Virus record (IMG/VR): IMGVR_UViG_3300046474_000595
Span: 1-56,567 of that record
DNA from: a virus
DNA: 56,567 nt
Strand: one strand, 5' to 3'
Shown here: positions 26,418 to 34,571 of the stretch, in pieces
Position numbering within the stretch: position 1 is the first letter of the stretch
Layout of the letters: every line of letters starts with the position of its first letter
Notes under the pieces: generated by a model
Databases searched by the model: none
Told to the model about the DNA's origin: nothing
Seen by the model: only the letters and a program-made list of their open reading frames with translations
Translations under genes and position numbers: made by a program

Positions 26418-26779
26418 GAGCGAACCTGCAGTTCATAGAGGATCGGGGTGCCAGCTGGGTTGATCTCTTTCACACTGACGACTGACCAGGTGCGGCCCTG
26501 GATCACCGCTTTGGTCTTCAAGGTCGGTGGCCATTGCAAGCCAACTGCAGGGATCTTGAGCTTCCTGTCGCCCTGCTGGATCAGCGTAGCGTTCTGGAAT
26601 TCGTAGCCCTTGTACTCGAGGAGCATGCTTTTGGCGACTTGCTCGAGCACGATATCGGGGGCATTGGTTCCGGTGGACGGGTCGTAGCTGCCGACGTTTG
26701 TATCGCGGAGGGTGACGGGTTGGCCGAACTCGGTGATCATATCCAGGGCCACCACGGCCATTTCGTCGTAGAAGGCCAT
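26414..26779 (-). CDS. Head closure (stopper)-type protein
   Basis: A 121-residue protein (MAFYDEMAVVALDMITEFGQ, VTLRDTNVGSYDPSTG, IQGRTWSVVSVKEINPAG). Length, place and the V-V-x-V-x-x-I-x-P-A-G-T-P-I-L-Y-x-L ending fit head-tail connector stoppers that close the portal. Family assignment is by pattern only. Confidence 0.7.
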   Translation of the reverse strand: MAFYDEMAVVALDMITEFGQPVTLRDTNVGSYDPSTGTNAPDIVLEQVAKSMLLEYKGYEFQNATLIQQGDRKLKIPAVGLQWPPTLKTKAVIQGRTWSVVSVKEINPAGTPILYELQVRS

Positions 26780-26799
26780 GGGGGCTCCAAAAATTTTGA

Positions 26800-26985
26800 T
26801 TACTCTTCGCTGCCTCTCAGACGCCGCTCCAGTAGAAGTGAATCCGCGGCTTCGGCCGCTTTTCTGGCCAAATTTCCTGAACTTGCGGAAGTCCTAGCAA
26901 AAATGCCGGAAAGTGCTGCAGCCGCATAAGCGTCCCATACAGCAAGCTCTTCCTGAGTGAGGGGGCCCAGATCTTTATTAACCAT
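26800..26985 (-). CDS. Small phage protein in connector cluster
   Basis: A 61-residue Ala-rich helical protein (TQEELAVWDAYAAAALSGIF). It sits in the connector cluster on the same strand. No family recognised; similar small ORFs of this kind are common between connector genes. Confidence 0.6.
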   Translation of the reverse strand: MVNKDLGPLTQEELAVWDAYAAAALSGIFARTSASSGNLARKAAEAADSLLLERRLRGSEE

Positions 26986-27020
26986 TAATCAACTCCTGTA
27001 TTTGAGCCGCAGATTCAACA

Positions 27021-27521
27021 CTAAGCTCGTAATGCGAACAACCCTCTGGACTCAAGATAATCGGCGAACAGCATAATGCTCTGTCGATCAGGCGCCACCG
27101 GTGATAATCGATTGCTGGTATTCGAAATTGTCGCGTATTCCCTTGTTACCGCCCCTTCGACCCGTTCCAACGTCACGGCGCCTCTCCGCTTCTCAGGTGG
27201 ATCAATGTCGTCAGCATGAATCTCCACCGCCAATGCCATCTGCCCCATCCGAATCCTGACCGGCAGAAAGTCATCGCCCATATTTTCCTGATCGACCCGA
27301 ACACCCCGCCGAGGCCAGGCCAACGCCTGATCCCGTTGAGTCTTGCCACCCTTCCAGCTCAGCCCTTCCATGACCAGCGCCGCGCGCAGCAAAAGAGCCT
27401 CGCGCGCGACCTCATCCTGGGGAACGGTCACCCCATAGCGAGTGGCATACGCGCCCAGCTCTTGCGCCGTCGCATAGCTTTCGGCATCGGGCCTGCTGGT
27501 GCCGTCTTCGATAATCAGCAT
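27021..27521 (-). CDS. Head-tail adaptor (DnaT-like) protein
   Basis: A 166-residue protein with the adaptor pattern EDGTSRPDAESYATAQELGA and RDQALAWPRRGVRVDQ. These proteins bind the portal and start the connector. Databases often label them DnaT-like ssDNA-binding, but the place in the structural operon argues for an adaptor. Confidence 0.8.
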   Translation of the reverse strand: MLIIEDGTSRPDAESYATAQELGAYATRYGVTVPQDEVAREALLLRAALVMEGLSWKGGKTQRDQALAWPRRGVRVDQENMGDDFLPVRIRMGQMALAVEIHADDIDPPEKRRGAVTLERVEGAVTREYATISNTSNRLSPVAPDRQSIMLFADYLESRGLFALRA

Positions 27522-27533
27522 GCTCGCCCTCCC

Positions 27534-28478
27534 TCAAGTAAATGACTCAATGATCTGACGCCGAAGCTCATTGGCATCGCGCAACTGATAATGCTCGCGA
27601 ACATGAGCTGACAGGGCCTGGCCGCAGTCCTCTGCTTTGGCCGGTGTCATAGCCTTGATCTCGCGGTGCCAATCGCTGGGCGATGCGCAGAACACAACGT
27701 GCTGCTGGTCCTGCCAGTTGCGGTATGGATGGATATCGGACGCAATCAGCGGGATGCCCTTGGCACCCGCCTCAAGCGTCTTGAGATTGGATTTGCAGCG
27801 GTTGAACGGGTTGTCCACCAATGGCGCGATGGCAGCCCAATGGCCGTCATACGCGGCCATATAGGACGACAGCGGCAGTATCGGCTGCCAGTTCTGATCA
27901 GGCGCGCACAGCCTCATCTTCCCCCATTCGGCCTGGCCAGCGACCTCCCCTGCGATCGTCAGGCTGTGGGCGGGCAAGTAGTCGCGGATCATTTGCAGAT
28001 CCGGGTAATGGCTGGTGCCGGCCGCGTACACAAACGGCGTGCTCGAGGTAGTGTCCCGGGACAGGGTGAACTGCCCGGTATCGAAGGGCAGCGCATTGGG
28101 CACAATCACCACGTTGTTGTTGAATGGCATAACTGCAGCAGCGAGCACGGCCGTGGTCACCACCACCAGGTCAGCCAGGAGCAGCCCGGAAACGATGTGT
28201 TGGGACATGCCGCTGCGCTTGAAGCTCTGGTACAGGTAGTGGTCGGTGGGTAGATCGAAATGATCGTCGAGGTCCATCACGATCCGCACGCCGCGCGCCT
28301 TGAGCTGACGGAGCTTTTCCAGGCCGCCACTGGCGATCCGGTTGAACCAGAACACCGGCACCTTTGGCCTGGCTTTCAGATGCTGGAATGGCAGAACGAC
28401 TCGGTGATAGTCGCAGCTGGGGCCGTGGCGGATATCGAGTTGAAGCAGGTTATTCGGGTGGGTAGTAGATGCGAGCAC
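27534..28478 (-). CDS. Glycosyltransferase, GT-B type
   Basis: A 314-residue GT4-like enzyme. The C-terminal half has a nucleotide-sugar binding pattern (LKTLEAGAKGIPLIASDIHPY) with the Glu of the E-x7-E type motif, and the N-terminal half has RIVMDLDDHFDLPTDH. First of three glycosyltransferases read right to left between capsid and connectors, and the last in transcription order; it overlaps its neighbour by 29 bp. It probably glycosylates a virion protein. Confidence 0.8.
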   Translation of the reverse strand: MLASTTHPNNLLQLDIRHGPSCDYHRVVLPFQHLKARPKVPVFWFNRIASGGLEKLRQLKARGVRIVMDLDDHFDLPTDHYLYQSFKRSGMSQHIVSGLLLADLVVVTTAVLAAAVMPFNNNVVIVPNALPFDTGQFTLSRDTTSSTPFVYAAGTSHYPDLQMIRDYLPAHSLTIAGEVAGQAEWGKMRLCAPDQNWQPILPLSSYMAAYDGHWAAIAPLVDNPFNRCKSNLKTLEAGAKGIPLIASDIHPYRNWQDQQHVVFCASPSDWHREIKAMTPAKAEDCGQALSAHVREHYQLRDANELRRQIIESFT

Positions 28479-29112
28479 TACGCAGTTCCTTGTGGAATTC
28501 AGCCTCGTTCTGCGCGATGCACGCCGCCTTCTCTTCCCGCGTCATGTTCTGCACGATCACTGAGCCGTAGACGTCTTCACTGTGGATGTACGCAGAAGAC
28601 CGGATCGGCGAAGGAAATGAATCCTGATCGCCGCACAGCCCGGACCTGATACATCGCCTGTTGCGTGCTGCGTCTTCATAGCCATAGCGCTGGTAGGCGA
28701 CGTTGTAGTAGCCGACCACCTCCATGAGCTTGCGAGTCTGGAAACTGAAACAACCTACGATGCTGTCCCAGCGCACGATCTCCTGATGCAGTGCCAATGG
28801 CTTGCTCTTGAACACTTCAGGAATGCCGAAAAAGTGCAGGCCCGACGCCAGGTGCTGGTCGATAAAATAGCGCTCCCACCCGACCATGATCGGATAGCAA
28901 TCATCGTCGAACAGAAACAGGTAGTCGCAGCCCTCATCCATCAGGTACTGCAGGCAGGCGTTGCGTGTCTTGGCTATACCCTGACGCTCGCTGTCCGTCT
29001 GTATATGAATCAGGGTGTCTGGGTGGGTCTTCTCGATGATGTTCGGATGAATCGTTCGAATGCCAAGGGTGAGGACTCCAAGGCCGACTTTAGGTGTGCT
29101 GTGTGATTGCAT
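28450..29112 (-). CDS. Glycosyltransferase, GT-A type (GT2-like)
   Basis: A 220-residue GT-A fold enzyme. The metal-binding motif is CDYLFLFDDDCYP, with an acceptor-side EDVYGS region later. The first beta strand is VGLGVLTLGIRTI. It overlaps the upstream glycosyltransferase by 103 bp in another frame; no strong ribosome site is seen, so translation may be coupled. Sugar donor and target are unknown. Confidence 0.75.
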   Translation of the reverse strand: MQSHSTPKVGLGVLTLGIRTIHPNIIEKTHPDTLIHIQTDSERQGIAKTRNACLQYLMDEGCDYLFLFDDDCYPIMVGWERYFIDQHLASGLHFFGIPEVFKSKPLALHQEIVRWDSIVGCFSFQTRKLMEVVGYYNVAYQRYGYEDAARNRRCIRSGLCGDQDSFPSPIRSSAYIHSEDVYGSVIVQNMTREEKAACIAQNEAEFHKELRSARIYYPPE

Positions 29113-29618
29113 GGGTCGGGTTTTCCGAATCGATAGAGATGGAACAGATAAATCCCCTGGGCAATACCGAGCCTTGCCCCCAGACGTTGCGCATCACAAC
29201 TGAACAGTTTGTCGAAATAGATGGTGCGCGGGCGAAACCTGATCTGGTTCCAGAGAGATTTGCGAAACAACATAAACATCCCCGCGACTGGCCCGGCGCA
29301 GGGTTTGATCAGCCCCCAGCGGTCTGCCTGCAGTCGTTCGGCGATATCGATATGCACCTGAATATCGGACTCGTCGCTTATAGCGCCGTCATGCAGCTGG
29401 TATGGCGCCCGCAGGCGGTTGGTGAGGCAGCCGATCAGCTCGAAAGGCGGATTGGAGTCGATGATCGCCTGTATCTGAGCCTGCTGCTGGCTGGTAAGAA
29501 ACAACGTGTCCGCATCGCGTAGACAGACCCAGGCGTCGTCCGGCACCAGCGCGCAAAAGTCATTGAGGCCCGCGCCGATATCACCCGCCTGGAACGGCGT
29601 GCTGTAGAAAACCTGCAT
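29010..29618 (-). CDS. Glycosyltransferase, GT-A type
   Basis: A 202-residue protein with the GT-A core DAWVCLRDADTLFLT (DxD metal-binding motif) and a later AGPVAGMFMLFRKSLW segment. It is the first glycosyltransferase transcribed after the capsid gene, 25 bp downstream of it. Together with the two that follow it forms a compact modification cassette inside the structural operon. Confidence 0.75.
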   Translation of the reverse strand: MQVFYSTPFQAGDIGAGLNDFCALVPDDAWVCLRDADTLFLTSQQQAQIQAIIDSNPPFELIGCLTNRLRAPYQLHDGAISDESDIQVHIDIAERLQADRWGLIKPCAGPVAGMFMLFRKSLWNQIRFRPRTIYFDKLFSCDAQRLGARLGIAQGIYLFHLYRFGKPDPCNHTAHLKSALESSPLAFERFIRTSSRRPTQTP

Positions 29619-29643
29619 GGCGCACCATCTCCTATCAGACTGA

Positions 29644-30600
29644 TCACGTAGTCGGTGCGACGGTCAGCTCAATCATCACGCCAGCGGTGACCTTGTCGCT
29701 GTTTGCATGCTTGACCCAGTTCACAGCGTTGCCGATGTCATCGAGCGTCGGGTTGGCGCCGCCATCCGCTTCACTCCAGCTATAGCCCAGCACATCGATG
29801 TTGACGGTGCCCTCAGCGCGGTAACCGATAGCCAGGTTTTCCTCGTCGTTGACCTCATAGGAGCGAAAGCCCGGCGCCTGAGACTCAGTGATCGCCACGG
29901 CGTTGGGCAGCAGGCCGAAGATCGCGTCGATGGGCGCGGTATCGGTGACCAGCACCGGCTTGCCCAGGGTGCCCGGCAGACCGCCGTAGATCACCACGCC
30001 CGCCTCCTCGTAAACCTTGTTGGTAATGGCCTCGTCAACGATGTCGAAATACGACGACGAGTGCATGACCCAGAGGGCGATGCGCCCGAACTTGTCGCCG
30101 AACTTGCGCATGCCACGAGTCAGGGTTTTCTTGCCGTCGGTTTCGATATTGGCCGTCACCACCATGTTCGGGTTGGAGCCGATCGAGGCGCGCAGCGCGG
30201 CGGTGGCATACTGGATGAAGCCTTCCAGAGTTGCGTCGGCCACATCCGTGCCGATGATCTGCGAGAACTCATCCACCGGCCGACCACGGCGTTTGAACGC
30301 CTCTTCGGTGGTCTGGTAAGGGCCATACTTCCAGGGGGCTTTTACGCCGACCACTTCACCGGCGTGGATCTTCTTCGCCGTGACCTTGCCCTCGGAATTC
30401 ACATCGCGGTGCTCGAGGGTCCCGGCCAGTTTGTAGAATGCCCGCTTGCGGAAGTCCCCTTCGATCAGTTCGTTGTCCAGAATGATCGCGCCGTTGGAGG
30501 AGGCGTTGAACACATCCAGGTTGTCTTGTACCCGCTCAAGGTAGGCGGTTTGCGCCTCATCGTTGTAGATGATCAGGTCGCTGTTCACAGTGGTTGCCAT
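29644..30600 (-). CDS. Major capsid protein
   Basis: A 318-residue protein, directly after the scaffold gene. Patterns such as EFSQIIGTDVADATLEGFIQ and YGGLPGTLGKPVLVTDTAP are typical of Gp13-type major capsid proteins of siphoviruses with an HK97-like fold. No protease domain is seen, so capsid maturation may rely on the scaffold leaving. Confidence 0.88.
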   Translation of the reverse strand: MATTVNSDLIIYNDEAQTAYLERVQDNLDVFNASSNGAIILDNELIEGDFRKRAFYKLAGTLEHRDVNSEGKVTAKKIHAGEVVGVKAPWKYGPYQTTEEAFKRRGRPVDEFSQIIGTDVADATLEGFIQYATAALRASIGSNPNMVVTANIETDGKKTLTRGMRKFGDKFGRIALWVMHSSSYFDIVDEAITNKVYEEAGVVIYGGLPGTLGKPVLVTDTAPIDAIFGLLPNAVAITESQAPGFRSYEVNDEENLAIGYRAEGTVNIDVLGYSWSEADGGANPTLDDIGNAVNWVKHANSDKVTAGVMIELTVAPTT

Positions 30601-30612
30601 GGGTCAGATCCC

Positions 30613-31341
30613 TCACTTCGGCAATTGCAGGTAGGCGGTTTGGCCGTGTTTGCGCTGGTAGTCACGCTTTTGCGCAGGGTTCATTTCGGAGCGTTTCATG
30701 GCGGCCTGTCCGCCGCTGCCGCCCGGAGCCCCCGTGCCCGAAGCCCGTGGCCACAGGTGAGGCGCGCTTTCACGCAGGGATTCCGCCCACTCCTGGGGCG
30801 TCAGCGGCGTCTTGCCGTCCTTGCCGAAGATGGCCTGGCCCTCCCCGTCGACAGCCACCGCCTCGCCCTCCTCGTTCAAGGTGAACACGCCCTTGGCGCG
30901 CAGGATGATGTCGTCCGTGGCTTCCGGCAGCGCGCCGGCCTTCAGCGCTGCAGCGCGCACCGAATCGCCCAGGACCTTACCCTGGAACTTCAAAGCGAAG
31001 GCCTCGGCCTTGTCCGCGCGCTCGGTCTCGGCTTTCAGTTGCTTGTCGTAGTCGCCACGCAGGCGCTCGGTGCGACGATTGAACACCTCATCAAGCTTGC
31101 CCTCGGTCAGCAACTTGGTTTCCTCGTCCTGGCCAGCCTTGCTGAGCAGGCCTCTCACGGCGTCCAGGTCCAGGCCTTCGAACTGGCTTTCAAACTGGTA
31201 GAGCTTGCCGGTGGCGTCCTTGAGCTTGCCGAGGAGCTCGGAGTTTTTGGTTTTCAGGCCGGTGACTGAGGCTTCCACGGCTGAGGCGATGGCGGCTTTG
31301 ATGGATGGGTTTTCGAGATCGATTTCGGATTCTTCTGCCAC
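30613..31341 (-). CDS. Scaffolding protein
   Basis: A 242-residue charged, helical protein. It has coiled-coil N-terminal and central parts (LTEGKLDEVFNRRTERLRGD, KQLKAETERADKAEAF) and a Gly-rich linker before a basic C-terminal tail (NPAQKRDYQRKHGQTA), a common capsid-binding end. Its place before the capsid gene supports the call. Confidence 0.85.
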   Translation of the reverse strand: MAEESEIDLENPSIKAAIASAVEASVTGLKTKNSELLGKLKDATGKLYQFESQFEGLDLDAVRGLLSKAGQDEETKLLTEGKLDEVFNRRTERLRGDYDKQLKAETERADKAEAFALKFQGKVLGDSVRAAALKAGALPEATDDIILRAKGVFTLNEEGEAVAVDGEGQAIFGKDGKTPLTPQEWAESLRESAPHLWPRASGTGAPGGSGGQAAMKRSEMNPAQKRDYQRKHGQTAYLQLPK

Positions 31342-31384
31342 GGTAACGCACTCCTTGGGTGTACCCGACCCGCATAACGGGCAT

Positions 31385-31404
31385 AAAAAACCCGCACATG
31401 CGAG
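31385..31404 (-). terminator. Terminator-like hairpin before the scaffold gene
   Basis: On the minus strand a short stem (CTCGC / GCGGG, one wobble) with a small loop is followed by TTTTTT. It lies in the 153-bp gap between the plus-strand gene at 31495 and the scaffold start. Stem is weak. Confidence 0.4.
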
Positions 31405-31494
31405 GACTATAAAAAAGTGGATTCACTCTACGTTTATCGATTTGAGTAAAATGAAGTCAACAGACACACAAACTAACGGAGCTTCTTTTAAAAA

Positions 31495-32070
31495 ATGAAA
31501 TGGGAAAAAATCAAACAATACGCGCGCAATGGTTGGGTCAGAGCTGGGGGGGTGATCACTCTTTTTGCAAGCGTCGCCACAATCTACCCAGTGCTTTTTC
31601 CATCGGGCCCCGAGCTTAATCCAGCATTCCTTGGACGATGGGAGAGCAAATATCATTATCCCGTCCCAGGAGGAACGTTTACCTTTGATGGTGTCACTGA
31701 GTACTTCAGAAATGGTAAGTACAATGTGAACGGCACATTTGAATACTCGGGAAACGCGGCTGATAGATCCTTTTCTGCCGTCGTGCTCGCACGGGGCGTA
31801 GGGACGTGGTCGGCTAGCAAAGAATTCCTCACATTTACATTGACAGGCTTGCGCACGGAGCCGGGAAGCTACAAGAGCGGTGATATAGAAATGCCGATCC
31901 CTTTACTTGAAAAACTTACGGGCATTACGCTGCCAGATATGAATGCGCACTATTTGCCCGGCAGCTCTGATGAGTTAAAAATCATCTCTCAAGAACAGAA
32001 AAAAATAGTACTTCAAGGCAACGATCCTGCGGGTAATCCTTTCGTAGTGGTAAGCATTAGGCATCCTTGA
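31495..32070 (+). CDS. Membrane-anchored accessory protein (plus strand)
   Basis: A 191-residue protein with one N-terminal membrane segment (AGGVITLFASVATIYPVLF) and an outer beta-rich domain (FLGRWESKYHYPVPGG, TFTFDGVTEYFRNGKYNVNG) of lipocalin-like look. GGAG is upstream. It sits on the opposite strand between scaffold and gp7-type genes and is AT-rich, so an accessory gene. A possible promoter has TAAAAT at 31447-31452, with an over-long spacer. A role at the cell envelope is inferred. Confidence 0.65.
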   Translation: MKWEKIKQYARNGWVRAGGVITLFASVATIYPVLFPSGPELNPAFLGRWESKYHYPVPGGTFTFDGVTEYFRNGKYNVNGTFEYSGNAADRSFSAVVLARGVGTWSASKEFLTFTLTGLRTEPGSYKSGDIEMPIPLLEKLTGITLPDMNAHYLPGSSDELKIISQEQKKIVLQGNDPAGNPFVVVSIRHP

Positions 32071-32086
32071 GGTTAGAGCGACCACA

Positions 32087-33175
32087 TCAGTCGAGGCTTG
32101 CACGCTCAAAAGCAAGCGGCTCTAACACCTTCATCTGCTCCAACGTCAATGGCCTGAAATTCCGCCCCAACTGTAACTCCGAAAACCGCTCCACCGACAG
32201 CCCGCCATTCCGGAACAGCTTGCCCCGCTTGGGGCCAAGTGCCTGATCCTGGAATGCTGCGGGCTGTTTCTTGAGCCAGCTGTAATAGCTGAGGCTCGCG
32301 CTCACCTGCCCTGCACCGTCAGCACCAATGGCCGAGCGGGTTGCCCCTTCCCGAAACATCTCGCTCCACCTGGTCACGGCAACAAAGGTTGTGCGGCAGT
32401 TGGGGTGAAATGGCAGCCGTGGCCCTGAATCCAGCGGAAACCGACGTTTATCCATCGAACGACAGACCTGGCTAGTCTTGCTGTCCAGGGTGGCAACGAT
32501 TTCGATTTCGGCCACCACATCGGCATTGGCCTTGAAGGTGGCCATGCGTGCCTGAGACGACACATGCTGAACAGCCGTGTGCACAATGGTACTGGCGTTG
32601 CGTTGGGTGATGGCCAACACACCGTCCCGATAGCCCGCCGCTGCCGTCCCGCGAATATTGCGAATGATCTGAAAGTTGGTCTGCCCTTCAAAGAAGCCCT
32701 GGCGAATCGTCCCGGAGACCCGCTCCCGTTCGGCCCGAGTCCAGTCCTTGATAAAAGCCCTGAGCAGCTTGCCACCTGCAGGCCCACGCACGCTAAGTGG
32801 ATGGCTGAGTATCGCGGCACGAATCGCCGCAGCACCGGGCAACGCAACATCCAGCGTGACACCCACCGGCGCCGTCCGGGCCAGGCTTAGTGCTTCGAAC
32901 TGCGCCTCGTAGTGGGCGATATCCACCAGGTCGAGATGCAGTTGATCACCGAAGCGGGCGAAGATGGCCAACAGCAGGACATCGATCTCGTCCAGGAGCG
33001 CGCTCAACCGCCGCGTATTGAATTCGGTGAGATCTGCCTGGGTCAGGCGCTCGCGAATAGAGCGATCCATTTCCTTAAAAAACGGTGCGAACTTGGCCGC
33101 CTCTCCTGCCTTCAATTGCTCGAGCAACACCGCATGGCGGATAGTGGCATCCAGCAGCGCCTGACTGCTTGTCAT
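32087..33175 (-). CDS. Minor head protein (SPP1 gp7 / Mu F family)
   Basis: A 362-residue head morphogenesis protein. The conserved C-terminal part has TLDSKTSQVCRSMDKRRFPL and RLPFHPNCRTTFVAV, the family Cys/His/Asp pattern. It follows the portal gene by 10 bp. It is packed in small number in the head and helps DNA ejection or portal docking. Confidence 0.88.
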   Translation of the reverse strand: MTSSQALLDATIRHAVLLEQLKAGEAAKFAPFFKEMDRSIRERLTQADLTEFNTRRLSALLDEIDVLLLAIFARFGDQLHLDLVDIAHYEAQFEALSLARTAPVGVTLDVALPGAAAIRAAILSHPLSVRGPAGGKLLRAFIKDWTRAERERVSGTIRQGFFEGQTNFQIIRNIRGTAAAGYRDGVLAITQRNASTIVHTAVQHVSSQARMATFKANADVVAEIEIVATLDSKTSQVCRSMDKRRFPLDSGPRLPFHPNCRTTFVAVTRWSEMFREGATRSAIGADGAGQVSASLSYYSWLKKQPAAFQDQALGPKRGKLFRNGGLSVERFSELQLGRNFRPLTLEQMKVLEPLAFERASLD

Positions 33176-33185
33176 TGATGACCCC

Positions 33186-34571
33186 CTACTCGTCCAGCCC
33201 GAGGCTTTCAGTCTGCTCGGCCAGCTCGTTGTCGATCTGGATATCAGCGCGTTCCGGCGCGATCAGCCCCAGCTTACGCAGGTAAGTACGCAAGTCGGCC
33301 TTGGCGAAGCCGCCGTTCTGCCACAGCGCAACCAGGGCGGTGATCATCTGCGGATCAGCGACCAGCTCGACGAACTCTTGGTTGATGAGATAACTGACCT
33401 TGCCCGTATCGGCGCCGGTGTACTCGCAGCACCACCCAAGCGCCCGGGTATACGCCTCGCTGACATTGGCTACGCAGATCGCCAGGACGGAGGTGGATGC
33501 CGACTGATCGCCACGGGATTCCGTCGCCGTCTTGGTCGCCAGCGAAGACACCACCATGCGCGCCCCCAGCTCGATCATCATCTGGTTCTTGTCGGTCATG
33601 GCCTCCCTGACCAGGGTATTCGGCTGTGGCTGCGCATAACCGAATGCCCCACCCACTGGCAGCAGCATCGGCGCCCTAGAACCGACGTAGATCCCGGTTT
33701 TCACCAGTTCGTCGCGCCATTGCTCGTCCAGGCCACTGATCCAGGGCTGAGCCTGGCCACACCAGAACACGCTGTCTTCGTAGTCGGCGCTATTGCGGTA
33801 ATGCCCCAGGTTGATCATGGCAATGTCGTAGAGCGGCGACTCATCAACGCTCGGGTCGTTGTTCTGGGCGCCAATAAAGCTGAACGGGATCTCCTGCAGA
33901 CGTCCCTTCGTCCCTTTTGGAAAATGTTCCTCCACCACCTCGAGCGGCCCACCACCGCGCGGGCCTGACCGGCGCCAGACCCGGCAGACGAAACCTCCAT
34001 CGTCCAGCGCCAGCTCCCGGTATTGCTCCTGGCTCTTAAAGGCAAAGCCATCGACCACTTCCGGGGTTTCCCGCAGTACGACCAGCGTCAACACGTTGCG
34101 ACCGGTGATCATGCCGGTACGCCAGTTGATGATGTCTTCGGCGCTGTAGGACAGGATCACCGCGTGCCCGCCACTGCCGCCATCCTGCCGATAGTCCACA
34201 TAGAGTCCGTGCCGTCCCGCTTCCAGGACCTGCTCCAGGGCACTTTGCGACTGCTGATACAGGCTCACCCCGGCGCCATTGGCATTGTCCTGCAGGTACT
34301 CCAGAGTCTTCGGCACGCTGAGCGTCGGGTCCTTGTGGAACGCCAAGCCGAGCAACCCGTTGCGGGTATGGCCAGTGGCATTCTTGAACACCGCCCTTTC
34401 GCGATAGGCCTTGTTGCGGTCCTTGTTCTCTTCCGACGTATCGTGAGCGTTGAGGAACGGCAGCCGATCGACCACCCGATGCTGCCCGGCACACACATCC
34501 CGCACCACCTGCCAACGGTCGAGCACAGCCAGATACTCCGGGCGCTTGAAGGACACATCGTTGTTGCTCAT
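33186..34571 (-). CDS. Portal protein (DUF4055 family)
   Basis: A 461-residue portal. Patterns include YRERAVFKNATGHTRNGLLG, YSAEDIINWR and ESPLYDIAMINLGHYRNSAD. It forms the dodecameric DNA entry ring. It overlaps the large terminase stop by 4 bp, consistent with the packaging module. Confidence 0.9.
   Translation of the reverse strand: MSNNDVSFKRPEYLAVLDRWQVVRDVCAGQHRVVDRLPFLNAHDTSEENKDRNKAYRERAVFKNATGHTRNGLLGLAFHKDPTLSVPKTLEYLQDNANGAGVSLYQQSQSALEQVLEAGRHGLYVDYRQDGGSGGHAVILSYSAEDIINWRTGMITGRNVLTLVVLRETPEVVDGFAFKSQEQYRELALDDGGFVCRVWRRSGPRGGGPLEVVEEHFPKGTKGRLQEIPFSFIGAQNNDPSVDESPLYDIAMINLGHYRNSADYEDSVFWCGQAQPWISGLDEQWRDELVKTGIYVGSRAPMLLPVGGAFGYAQPQPNTLVREAMTDKNQMMIELGARMVVSSLATKTATESRGDQSASTSVLAICVANVSEAYTRALGWCCEYTGADTGKVSYLINQEFVELVADPQMITALVALWQNGGFAKADLRTYLRKLGLIAPERADIQIDNELAEQTESLGLDE

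Noticed and set aside
29707-31269. Plus-strand open frame of 520 codons opposite capsid and scaffold genes
   Set aside because: Antisense shadow spanning two unrelated, well-supported genes, without motifs.
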